From NCBI GenBank assembly GCA_021292105.1, contig CM037868.1, forward strand, positions 28,974,139 through 29,038,138: a DNA stretch of 64,000 nucleotides, read 5' to 3'. The notes beneath the pieces were generated by a model. The model made no database searches and had not been told where the DNA came from. It saw nothing but the letters and a program-made list of their open reading frames with translations. Source of the stretch: Anadara kagoshimensis. Its lineage: Eukaryota > Mollusca > Bivalvia > Arcoida > Arcidae. The position numbers and the translations under genes were made by a program. Position 1 is the first letter of the stretch; each line of letters starts with the position of its first letter. This document shows, piece by piece, positions 45,525-55,704 of this stretch.

Positions 45525-46165
45525 CTTTAAAAAAAAACCTTAACTCTCCCCTAGTAATTGTCTTGTTTAATAAAGATTTTGAACACAAATGCCAGTAGGC
45601 CTATTTTGCTCTTTTGAGTCTCTTTGTAGTGGTTTGACATTGATTAATTAAAATGCCAAGGATTTTTTTAATACAATTATAAATCTGTCTTTGTGTTGTT
45701 TCAATTCTGTTATAATATTAAACTTCTTGATTTCTGTTTAATGTTTTTTCTATAATTAGTTATATAATTATGTGTCCATTGCCATCGGACTTGATAAAGC
45801 CTCTAAAGTTAACAATATTTTTTATAGATCTACAAGACCCTTGTCAATGTTGTCATTATAATACAAGAACTCTGAAGTTACACTTACATATTATGTTGTA
45901 AGCAGTTAGCACCATAATGAGAAATAACTAAGTATTAGACAAGGATAATACTCAGTTTTCTGGTGTGTTACACAGCCTTGAATAAGGATATCTGATCTAC
46001 TTATTAAGATCAAACACTTGTACATACAATTTTTAAGCTCACCTGAGCCAAAAGCTTGCTGGCACTTGAAGCTCCAATTAGGACTGACAAATTACTCATG
46101 ACATATTACAATATTTGGTTGGTATTGATCCATTATGCCAGCCCAAGACCTGTAACCTTATCTGA
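45525..46165. other. No supported feature
   Basis: Unique sequence; AAGCTCACCTGAGCCAAAAGC at 46036 resembles a short phrase repeated in mollusc DNA. Confidence 0.3.
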
Positions 46166-46168
46166 CAG

Positions 46169-46321
46169 GTCTGTAATATTTTGTAAATTCTCTTATGTAT
46201 ATAAAGAAGTCACTGAATCTTGTGATTCGTCCATTAAGAATTTTGACCATATTTCGGATACTGTTCCTATCTTTAAATGGTTTGATGACAAAAGTGTTCC
46301 AGATATGGGACATGTTCTCAG
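46169..46321 (+). CDS. Exon-like interval (hypothetical chain, exon 4)
   Basis: It ends in a consensus donor CAG/GTGAGT and starts after CTTATCTGACAG; an in-frame alternative acceptor lies 27 bases earlier. It is open as 1 base, 50 codons, 2 bases, inside an 89-codon frame from 46056. The peptide includes YVYKEVTESCDSSIKN and VPIFKWFDDKSVPDMG, with acidic and aromatic residues typical of real protein. Phase matches the donor at 42696. No family was recognised. Confidence 0.35.
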
Positions 46322-46324
46322 GTG

Positions 46325-47020
46325 AGTTATAAGGTCAATTACCAGGTAGGAGAAATTTCTTTTGGAGAAAAAATACTAGTATGAAGATTTATAGCATTTG
46401 TGTATATACTATGAGATAATTCTGCTATTTTAAATGATATATTCATGGTATATTTTCAATTAAAAGTGACATTTGATATTTAAATTTTAAGTATATACTA
46501 ATTTGCTTTAAAGTCCTTTATGAGTCAAAGAGAAATTCATGTATAAGTAAGTTGTTTATAAACTGGTATTGATCTCACCATGTGCTATATGTATTTAGAG
46601 GGAAAATCTAGGTATTAAATATTGCAGATAATGAAATATTTATGTGAACTCACAAGAGTAACAAAGTGTAAAATTATTTAAATAGAATATAATTTTTTGC
46701 ACTAGGTAATATATATTAGAATATATATATTAGACACTTTTAGTAAGCCTTAGGCTTGTATGGGTGCATTTTAATCTTTGCACTGTGGTGCAATTTAAGC
46801 CAGGTTGCACTAGACAACCATGATGTAACAATGACTGACAATGTGTTATATGCATTTGTCTGTCTTGTACTACAATGTGTTATATGCATTTGTCTGTCTT
46901 GTACTAGTTCTTTTAGATGCTAGCTTACCAAGACAGCAGGTGCAAAGGTTACTGTCCAATTTGTCCAATATCCTGACATCAATGCCAGCAGAACTGCACT
47001 TTAGAAACTGAAGGTTACAA
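46325..47020. other. No supported feature
   Basis: Unique A+T-rich sequence; a 37-base phrase with ACAATGTGTTATATGC is directly duplicated near 46838 and 46872. Confidence 0.4.
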
Positions 47021-47024
47021 CATT

Positions 47025-47085
47025 GCCCCAGTCAGGATTTGAACTCCTTGGATCTTGAGGCTATACCAACTGAGCTACATGTTCA
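47025..47085 (-). mobile_element. tRNA-like SINE head or tRNA pseudogene
   Basis: On the minus strand TAGCTCAGTTGGTATAGCC (A box) and GAGTTCAAATCCTGAC (B box) have near-consensus sequence, but the intervening arms and acceptor stem do not form a clear cloverleaf. Confidence 0.6.
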
Positions 47086-47201
47086 AGATTCATGCCATGA
47101 ACATTTTACCATTTACAGTATTTAAAAAATGCATAGTAACTTGTGTTTTATGGTACTTTGCATGGAATCTTTTGAACACCCATGTTCACACAATGCTTCC
47201 A

Positions 47202-48080
47202 GCACCAGAACTAGGATAGATTGACAACAGTGTTGTGGGACATGTTTTGAGCACCCAGAACTAGGATAAATTGACAACAGTATTGTGGGACATGTTTTGA
47301 ACATCCAGAACAAGGATAAATTGACTTCAGTGTTGTGGGACATGTTTTGAACACCCAAAACAAAGATAGATTGACAACTTTGTTGTGGGACTTGTTTTGA
47401 GCATCCAGAACAAAGATAGGTTGACAACTTTGTTGTGGGACTTGTTTTGAGCACCCAGAACAAAGATAGATTGACAACAGTGTTGTGGGACATGTTTTGA
47501 GCACCTAGAACTAGGATAAATTGACAACAGTATTGTGGGACATGTTTTGAACATCCAGAACAAAGATAGATTGACAACAGTGTTGTGGGACATGTTTTGA
47601 GCACCCAGAACTAGGATAAATTGACAACAGTATTGTGGGACATGTTTTGAACATCCAGAACAAAGATAGATTGACAACAGTGTTGTGGGACATGTTTTGA
47701 GCACCTAGAACTAGGATAAATTGACAACAGTATTGTGGGACATGTTTTGAACATCCAGAACAAAGATAGATTGACAACTTTGTTGTGGGACTTGTTTTGA
47801 GCACCCAGAACAAAGATAGATTGACAACAGTGTTGTGGGACATGTTTTGAGCACCCAGAACAAGGATAAAATGACAACAGTGTTGTGGGACATGTTTTGA
47901 GCACCCAGAACTAGGATAAATTGACAACAGTATTGTGGGACATGTTTTGAGCACCCAGAACTAGGATAAATTGACAACAGTATTGTGGGACATGTTTTGA
48001 ACATCCAGAACAAAGATAGATTGACAACAGTGTTGTGGGACATGTTTTGAGCACCCAGAACTAGGATAAATTGACAACAG
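47202..48080. repeat. 50-bp satellite, about 17 units
   Basis: Unit TTGACAACAGTGTTGTGGGA plus CATGTTTTGAGCACCCAGAA plus CTAGGATAAA recurs every 50 bp, and each unit holds an ACAACA-N-TGTTGT-type dyad. All three minus frames of the unit are open. Because three units equal 50 codons, overlapping minus frames of 97-160 codons arise; these are repeat translations, not genes. Variant units (CTAGG/CAAAG, CAG/CTT) alternate, hinting at a higher-order pattern. Confidence 0.97.
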
Positions 48081-48144
48081 TAACAAGATACTTGAAGAAG
48101 TGTGTTTGCTTTCTTCTTGTTTTCACCTTGGTGGTTAATACCAG

Positions 48145-48175
48145 TATTGACAAGTACAAGTATGAATTGTTAAAC
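48145..48175 (+). CDS. 31-bp exon-like interval (hypothetical chain, exon 5)
   Basis: It lies between an acceptor-like GGTTAATACCAG, preceded by a T-rich run, and an AAC/GTGAGA donor. It reads IDKYKYELLN in the phase delivered by 46321 and passes phase 0 to 49521. Its size makes it weak evidence by itself. Confidence 0.15.
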
Positions 48176-48179
48176 GTGA

Positions 48180-49515
48180 GATCAAGTTTGACAAGAAGAT
48201 TACAGATAGGGACAGAAATATTCAATAATCATACTACTGGGGTAGAGATAAGATATCCCTGATTTTACTGTAGAATCTAAAACAAGTTTATTGAAGTATT
48301 GATATTCTTTGGTCTAAGTAGCGAGTCAATACATAACATTAGGACTTCAATAACTTCAACATCTTTTTTCCCAATACTGTAGATAACTTGGGCACTTGGA
48401 ATTGGGGACCAACTTTTCTGGCATATCTTCAAATTAAAAACAGAAAAAAACTTGTTAATTTTGAATTGAAATCTTGCACACTATTAGGTATCAAATTACT
48501 ACAGCATGTAAATCATGTGCTTGATATTTGCAATGCTGTACCTTTTTAGTGGTACACCAGGTTTTTAAGTGGTTAAAGCATTAGTCTTTTAATTAAAGGC
48601 ATCTCACTCCTATGCATTCTACTCTTGTTGACTGCAAGTCTTTCATAAGGCTTAGTCTCTTGGTTGGGTTGTTACCAGTATTATAGACTGAGTGGCCTGT
48701 AGTGTTCATCTATGATATTGTTGTACATGTAGAAGCACACTAAATGTGGATACAAGTGTGCAGTAGTACAAGCAATTTAGCAGCCTTTGTACTTAACTTT
48801 TACACACTGCTTGAATTTGTTCAGATTAATCCCCGGGAGTAGTAAGACAAATAATGAATATTTGAAAAAAATGCTTATCTGATTTTAAGCAACTTCCAAC
48901 CAACTGGCTAACCTTTTGATTTGGTTCTTTCTTTACATTTCCTTGTGGCTTTTTGCATGGTTTGAAGACTTTGGCTATTGCAAAGTACCTGCTATTTATC
49001 TCCAACTTTCTACATTTTATTTCATATAAGTTTTATATATGTGTATCATTCTGGTGACATTGATATAATATATATTGACTATTACAATGCCTCTTGCTGT
49101 TAAGGTTTGAATCCTACTTAGGCTCCTACTGTTAAAAATTGTTAATTCTTAGTCTTACATTGGTGTCTTTACAACCCAATTCAACCCAAAACTAATAGTG
49201 GATAGGCTACTGTGACAAGATATTGTGACAGACTTAAAGAAATGTGCCACTGTTACATGGTTTATCGGGGCATAGTTCATTTCAGAACTACAAATTCAGG
49301 GAAGTGATTGGGTAAGTGTATGTGTGATATTGAAGTTATCATAGCTTCAGATATATTGAGCCAGGTAAAGGTATTATCTCAGTATTTATATAATGTAATA
49401 AGGTATAGGTTTAATGCTCATAAATCCTGAAGGAGGGATTATATACATGTCTTGGGACATATTTTTTATTTTCTATTTGTCACGAACTATTTGTATATGG
49501 ATTTTTGTACTTATT
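48180..49515. other. Intron-like sequence with SINE scraps
   Basis: A decayed SINE head (AAGTGGTTAAAGCATTAG, about 48572-48590) related to 5291 and a B-box-like AGGTTTGAATCC at about 49105 are present. No gene is otherwise supported. Confidence 0.4.
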
Positions 49516-49520
49516 TTCAG

Positions 49521-49589
49521 GATTTCATTTCAGGTGGTCTGAAGTATTCTGGTTTAATTGAGGAATACCATTTCTACTTGAGTCAGTGA
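49521..49589 (+). CDS. Exon-like terminal interval with stop (hypothetical chain, exon 6)
   Basis: A strong acceptor (TTTGTACTTATTTTCAG) is followed in phase 0 by 22 codons, including SGGLKYSGLIEEYHFYLSQ, and then TGA at 49587. The next base run enters the 47-bp satellite 13 bases later. If real, the satellite would lie in the 3' untranslated region. A second acceptor-like TTTCAG at 49528-49533 in the same place gives other readings. Product unknown. Confidence 0.3.
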   Translation, partial: DFISGGLKYSGLIEEYHFYLSQ

Positions 49590-49602
49590 TGACTCATTTC
49601 GT

Positions 49603-52400
49603 AGGTCACCACAACAGCATTATTACTACTGTCCAACATGTTAGATACTAGGTCACCACAACAGCATTATTACTACTGTCCACCATGTTAGATACTAGGT
49701 CATCACAACAGCATTATTACTACTGTCCACCATGTTAGATACTAGGCCATCACAACAGCATTATTACTACTGTCCACCATGTTAGATACTAGGTCACCAC
49801 AACAGCATTATTACTACTGTCCACCATGTTAGATACTAGGTCATCACAACAGCATTATTACTACTGTCCACCATGTTAGATACTAGGTCATCACAACAGC
49901 ATTATTACTACTGTCCACCATGTTAGATACTAGGCCATCACAACAGCATTATTACTACTGTCCACCATGTTAGATACTAGGTCATCACAACAGCATTATT
50001 ACTACTGTCCACCATGTTAGATACTAGGTCATCAACAGCATTATTACTACTGTCCACCATGTTAGATACTAGGCCATCACAACAGCATTATTACTACTGT
50101 CCACCATGTTAGATACTAGGTCACCACAACAGCATTATTACTACCGTCCACCATGTTAGATACTAGGTCATCACAACAGCATTATTACTACTGTCCACCA
50201 TGTTAGATACTAGGTCACCACAACAGCATTATTACTACTGTCCACCATGTTAGATACTAGGTCATCACAACAGCATTATTACTACTGTCCACCATGTTAG
50301 ATACTAGGTCATCACAACAGCATTATTACTACTGTCCACCATGTTAGATACTAGGTCACCACAACAGCATTATTACTACTGTCCACCATGTTAGATACTA
50401 GGTCACCACAACAGCATTATTACTACTGTCCACCATGTTAGATACTAGGCCATCACAACAGCATTATTACTACTGTCCACCATGTTAGATACTAGGTCAC
50501 CACAACAGCATTATTACTACTGTCCACCATGTTAGATACTAGGTCATCACAACAGCATTATTACTACTGTCCACCATGTTAGATACTAGGTCACCACAAC
50601 AGCATTATTACTACTGTCCACCATGTTAGATACTAGGTCACCACAACAGCATTATTACTACTGTCCACCATGTTAGATACTAGGTCACCACAACAGCATT
50701 ATTACTACTGTCCACCATGTTAGATACTAGGTCACCACAACAGCATTATTACTACTGTCCACCATGTTAGATACTAGGCCATCACAACAGCATTATTACT
50801 ACTGTCCACCATGTTAGATACTAGGTCACCACAACAGCATTATTACTACTGTCCACCATGTTAGATACTAGGTCACCACAACAGCATTATTACTACTGTC
50901 CACCATGTTAGATACTAGGTCATCACAACAGCATTATTACTACTGTCCACATGTTAGATACTAGGTCACCACAACAGCATTATTACTAATGTCCACCATG
51001 TTAGATACTAGGTCACCACAACAGCATTATTACTACTGTCCACCATGTTAGATACTAGGTCACCACAACAGCATTATTACTACTGTCCACCATGTTAGAT
51101 ACTAGGTCACCACAACAGCATTATTACTACTGTCCACCATGTTAGATACTAGGTCATCACAACAGCATTATTACTACTGTCCACCATGTTAGATACTAGG
51201 TCATCACAACAGCATTATTACTACTGTCCACCATGTTAGATACTAGGTCATCACAACAGCATTATTACTACTGTCCAACATGTTAGATACTAGGTCACCA
51301 CAACAGCATTATTACTAATGTCCACCATGTTAGATACTAGGTCACCACAACAGCATTATTACTACTGTCCACCATGTTAGATACTAGGTCACCACAACAG
51401 CATTATTACTACTGTCCACCATGTTAGATACTAGGTCATCACAACAGCATTATTACTACTGTCCACCATGTTAGATACTAGGTCATCACAACAGCATTAT
51501 TACTACTGTCCACCATGTTAGATACTAGGTCATCACAACAGCATTATTACTACTGTCCAACATGTTAGATACTAGGTCACCACAACAGCATTATTACTAC
51601 TGTCCACCATATTAGATACTAGGTCACCACAACAGCATTATTACTACTGTCCACCATGTTAGATACTAGGTCACCACAACAGCATTATTACTACTGTCCA
51701 CCATGTTAGATACTAGGTCACCACAACAGCATTATTACTAATGTCCACCATGTTAGATACTAGGTCACCACAGCAGCATTATTACTACTGTCCACATGTT
51801 AGATACTAGGTCACCACAACAGCATTATTACTACTGTCCACCATGTTAGATACTAGGTCACCACAACAGCATTATTACTACTGTCCACCATGTTATATAC
51901 TAGGTCACCACAACAGCATTATTACTAATGTCCACCATGTTAGATACTAGGTCACCACAGCAGCATTATTACTACTGTCCACCATGTTAGATACTAGGTC
52001 ACCACAACAGCATTATTACTACTGTCCACCATGTTAGATACTAGGTCATCACAACAGCATTATTACTACTGTCCACCATGTTAGATACTAGGTCACCACA
52101 ACAGCATTATTACTACTGTCCACCATGTTAGATACTAGGTCATCACAACAGCATTATTACTACTGTCCACCATGTTGGTACTAGGTCATCACAACAGCAT
52201 TATTACTACTGTCCACCATGTTAGATACTAGGTCACCACAACAGCATTATTACTACTGTCCACCATGTTAGATACTAGGTCACCACAACAGCATTATTAC
52301 TACTGTCCACCATGTTAGATACTAGGTCATCACAACAGCATTATTACTACTGTCCACCATGTTAGATACTAGGTCACCACAACAGCATTATTACTACTGT
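49603..52400. repeat. 47-bp satellite, about 60 units
   Basis: Unit AGGTCACCACAACAGCATTA plus TTACTACTGTCCACCATGTT plus AGATACT repeats for 2.8 kb. Variation is mainly AGGTCACC, AGGTCATC or AGGCCATC at the start, plus rare single changes (CAACAT, ACTAATG) that recur in blocks, a sign of higher-order duplication. The right edge is abrupt, passing into TAGGTACTACTACTGG. Confidence 0.98.
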
Positions 52401-52404
52401 TAGG

Positions 52405-53100
52405 TACTACTACTGGTACTGTTATGATGTCATAGGTAACTCTTAAAATGTCATATTACTTGTATACCCAGAGAAGCAAAAGCTGGATCCAAACTGCTCA
52501 ACTTTTTTTCATTCAGCCATGAATGGATGTTTTGGATGTTGTAACATTTACAAATACCAGTCTTTAAATCTATTTGATGCTAGACAGGAAGCCCTTGTAC
52601 ATGATATGCATGGTCATCAGTACTTGGATATCCTGACTGCTATGTTGGTATATTTAGATTAGAACATTGCTAGAAATCCAAGAATGGCATGTCCTTCCTG
52701 GTCAATTGACAACATAAAATTAAATAATACAATGCCAGTCCATAGAACTACAGGCCAGGTCTACCAGGGGATTTATAGATGGAGGTATTTCAGGCCATTT
52801 TGGCATGGTTGATCTGGACCTCATTTTGTTGTTTCAGGTCACTGTTTCTTTGTAATTACAGTAGTCCAATGTTCCAGTCATCCAAATTGTTTTCAGAGTA
52901 GATCTGATCTGAACTTCCGGTGGGAAGCTGTTGTCTTCAATCTTTCCCATGCTTCCTGATCAAACATGAGCATGTGGAATAGTAATGTATTAAAATGGAC
53001 AAGGTCGTAACCTTTTAAAACCCGGTATATTACATAAAAACGTTACTGATAAGAAGGATCTTTATAATATTGATTTATATGTCAAATTGAATTTTTACAC
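52405..53100. other. No supported feature
   Basis: Unique sequence after the satellite, still CpG-poor. Confidence 0.4.
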
Positions 53101-53139
53101 TATTCATTTCGATTTCTGAGTTGTATCACAGACATTATC

Positions 53140-53900
53140 GGTTACTCTGAAGTGCATAACCTTTGCTGTTATCGGTATTCCTCTTACTACAAAATCAAAT
53201 AATCTTAAAAACGATCGCCGGGTATATGCTAGTCGACTGTACCATTTATGACAGACAAGTAATAAACTACACTTTATGATCGAAAATAAGTCTGAAATCT
53301 GATCACTTTGTTAAAATTTTACGATCTGTCTTTTCCGTGTTATTTGAGTAATTTCACTGATTGTAAACACTTGTCCTGGTGACGTTTTTAATTTGAAATT
53401 AGAAGCTTGTCCTATAATAAAATTCTCTACCAAGAAAAGGTGTGTAATGACTAAGGTCAGGAAAGGTTAGGACATTATGACGGGTCAAATGAAGTGATAA
53501 TAAAATAGACCAGTATTAAAATGATATGGTTTATCAAATAGAAATGCGGAACATCCCGTCGCGTCGTAATTTACAATGTTGTGTATTAGGTATCGGGGTT
53601 GACGTCACCGTTTCCATGCAGATGGAAGACGAGTCCTGCATGCAATGGACCAGTGTTACGTGTTAAGTCCATTTAGGAAAATGTAGGAAAATTATTTAGT
53701 GCCAAAAATCAACAACGGTGTGTCAAAATGGTAGCTTAACGCTGTAACATAAATCTGTGTGGAAGAAAGCAACTTATAGCTGAAGCTTGTACAAGAACAT
53801 ATACAGCGGCAGTCAAACCGCAAAACAGAGTAACGAAACATGACGAGATAATTATAAAACTCCTGACATTGTATGGAGGCAAAACGCAGTTTGGCGAAAA
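53140..53900. promoter_or_regulatory. CpG-retaining region with perfect CRE
   Basis: CpG becomes frequent here. TGACGTCA, the palindromic cAMP-response element, lies at 53600-53607, followed 14 bases later by an ATG (53622) that opens only 14 codons. It may be a promoter or the CpG-normal flank of a methylated unit. No TATA or transcript evidence is available. Confidence 0.3.
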
Positions 53901-53904
53901 AGAC

Positions 53905-55640
53905 TTGACAGGATGCTACAAATGTATTTCAATGTGTGTCACAATGTTGTAGTTCGTATCAAAATGTAGTAGATTTGATACATGTGGTATCCTAGTAATT
54001 TAATGAAGTCTTGCTTGAAAATTGTGCCGACTTCCATGTTGTTTTTAAGATACAAGAATGTGTAGTCAAGAAAAGACCAATGAAATAAGGTCTAACTAAC
54101 AAGAAAACGTTATTTTGAATTTAAATAAATATCCACTACACCTTGTATATAAATGAATGGAGAGCACTATTGGCTGATATATGTTAGCTCTTTTAACATT
54201 GTATATTGATAATATGAACAATTAACGTATAGAATTTCACCCACAAAACATTTATACATGAGATTATACTTGTTGTAAGAACTTTACAGGAAACCCCAAT
54301 AATTTATATTTACAAATCAAGAGGTTATAGGTCACCTCGCTAGTTTTCATACCTGACTAGAACTTGTCTAACAGCGCCCTTGTATAATCAGCATGTACTT
54401 TTTTCAAAATAAAAGACTCCTTTGTCGCCTATTTAGAAGATTGATTTTTCTTTAAGCCTTTTTATAATACATTTGATGATGATCACTTCATACATTGTCA
54501 CTTTTTGAAATGCATTTTGACCTGACGCTCTTTTGAAAACATTTCTTCTCTGCAATGTCGTTCGACCAACCCTTCAGTAATGTATAAAATTCAATTGAAA
54601 AACTGTCATATCGTTCGATTCCAAATCTTCACTTGCTTACTCGCTCATATGTTTTGTTAGAACTGTATTGCTTCCATATAAGTACAACATTTAGTCTTTG
54701 TTTTTGTGCATCAAGAAGTTCTAAGAATAACAATTTTGGAAATAGCGGCATAGAGAATGACGTAGACAACAACGATTTCGTTACCTTATATTAGGTAACG
54801 TAAAAGAGGATCGGAAACGGCTTTTCAGTGACAAGTTCAATATGCTTTTTGTTCCCGTAAACATGCACAAAAAAGTTATAATCAACAGGATTGGCTATTG
54901 ATGGTCGTTTGCAAGTACAATACTTGGGCAATCAACTATGACATACTCATTGTTCCCTAGCGATTAAAAAACTAACATGACACCACACATTGCAAAAAGT
55001 ACCCAATCAATATTGCTGGACGTTAATTCAAGCGTTGATTGGTGCCACAGGTATTTTTCAGTGCAGAACATTTATTGGACATTGGCTTGCCCTTGCTCAA
55101 AATACCTTTTATATGGACGTCGTTTTCAGATCACGGGTTCTTTTGCATTGCAGAAACATTGATTGGACCTTGGGCTTCCAACGGTAAACGGAATTATGTT
55201 TGTGTATATATAAATTAATTTTGGGAAGTTAAAACTTATGCTGTATGCTGTAGTATGTAAAAATGCTGACAAATAGAAAATTAACCAGTGTTATTTTTGT
55301 TGATTTGTGGAGTATTAAGTAAGGTATAACAGATAGTTGTAATAAATAACTTATAGTTACGCTAAAATCGCAAATGTCACTTTCCTAATATTTCCAATAT
55401 GTCGTTTTAAAATAGCTATCTTGTATTTGTCTGTAATTAATGTAAAGTATATCATTATTTTTTTTCAAAAATTACTACACCTAAGTTGAGGTGTTACGTA
55501 TGATGTACGTTTTTATGTGCCCCCTTAGAATGGCCTTACACCTCTTGTATAGTTATGGCCTATATCACAGGCGAGTTTGTTGTAATAATGCGGTATAATT
55601 CCTCCATACAAAGGGTAGTAGTAGTTTATTTAACTAGCAG
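53905..55640. other. No supported gene
   Basis: A diverged direct repeat is seen at about 55059-55092 and 55145-55180 (GCAGAACATTTATTGGAC and GCAGAAACATTGATTGGAC). Two overlapping 61-65-codon frames there have no splice context. Confidence 0.35.
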
Positions 55641-55659
55641 TTAACAATGACACATTCGA

Positions 55660-55700
55660 CATGTTACCCGCTTTTTATACAGCGGGTTAAAGGACCTTAT
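55660..55700. repeat. Hairpin ACCCGCT/AGCGGGT
   Basis: Perfect 7-bp arms at 55666-55672 and 55681-55687. ACCCGCTTTTTA recurs at about 55833, so this may be part of a diverged ~160-bp repeat. Confidence 0.45.
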
Positions 55701-55704
55701 ATGT

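Noticed and set aside
47025..47085. Functional tRNA gene on the minus strand
   Set aside because: A and B boxes are good, but no complete cloverleaf, anticodon arm or acceptor stem could be drawn; a SINE head fits better.
47122..48043. Six overlapping minus-strand frames of 97-160 codons with repeated LKTCPTTLLS-like peptides
   Set aside because: They are the three minus frames of the 50-bp satellite read in turn; overlap in different frames and simple periodicity argue against coding.
49603..52400. Possible coding repeat in the 47-bp array
   Set aside because: The unit length is not a multiple of three and stops appear in all frames; no long frame crosses it.
55660..55700. Terminator-like GC hairpin followed by T-rich sequence
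   Set aside because: Intrinsic terminators are bacterial; nothing else here is bacterial and no T run follows the stem in the right place.
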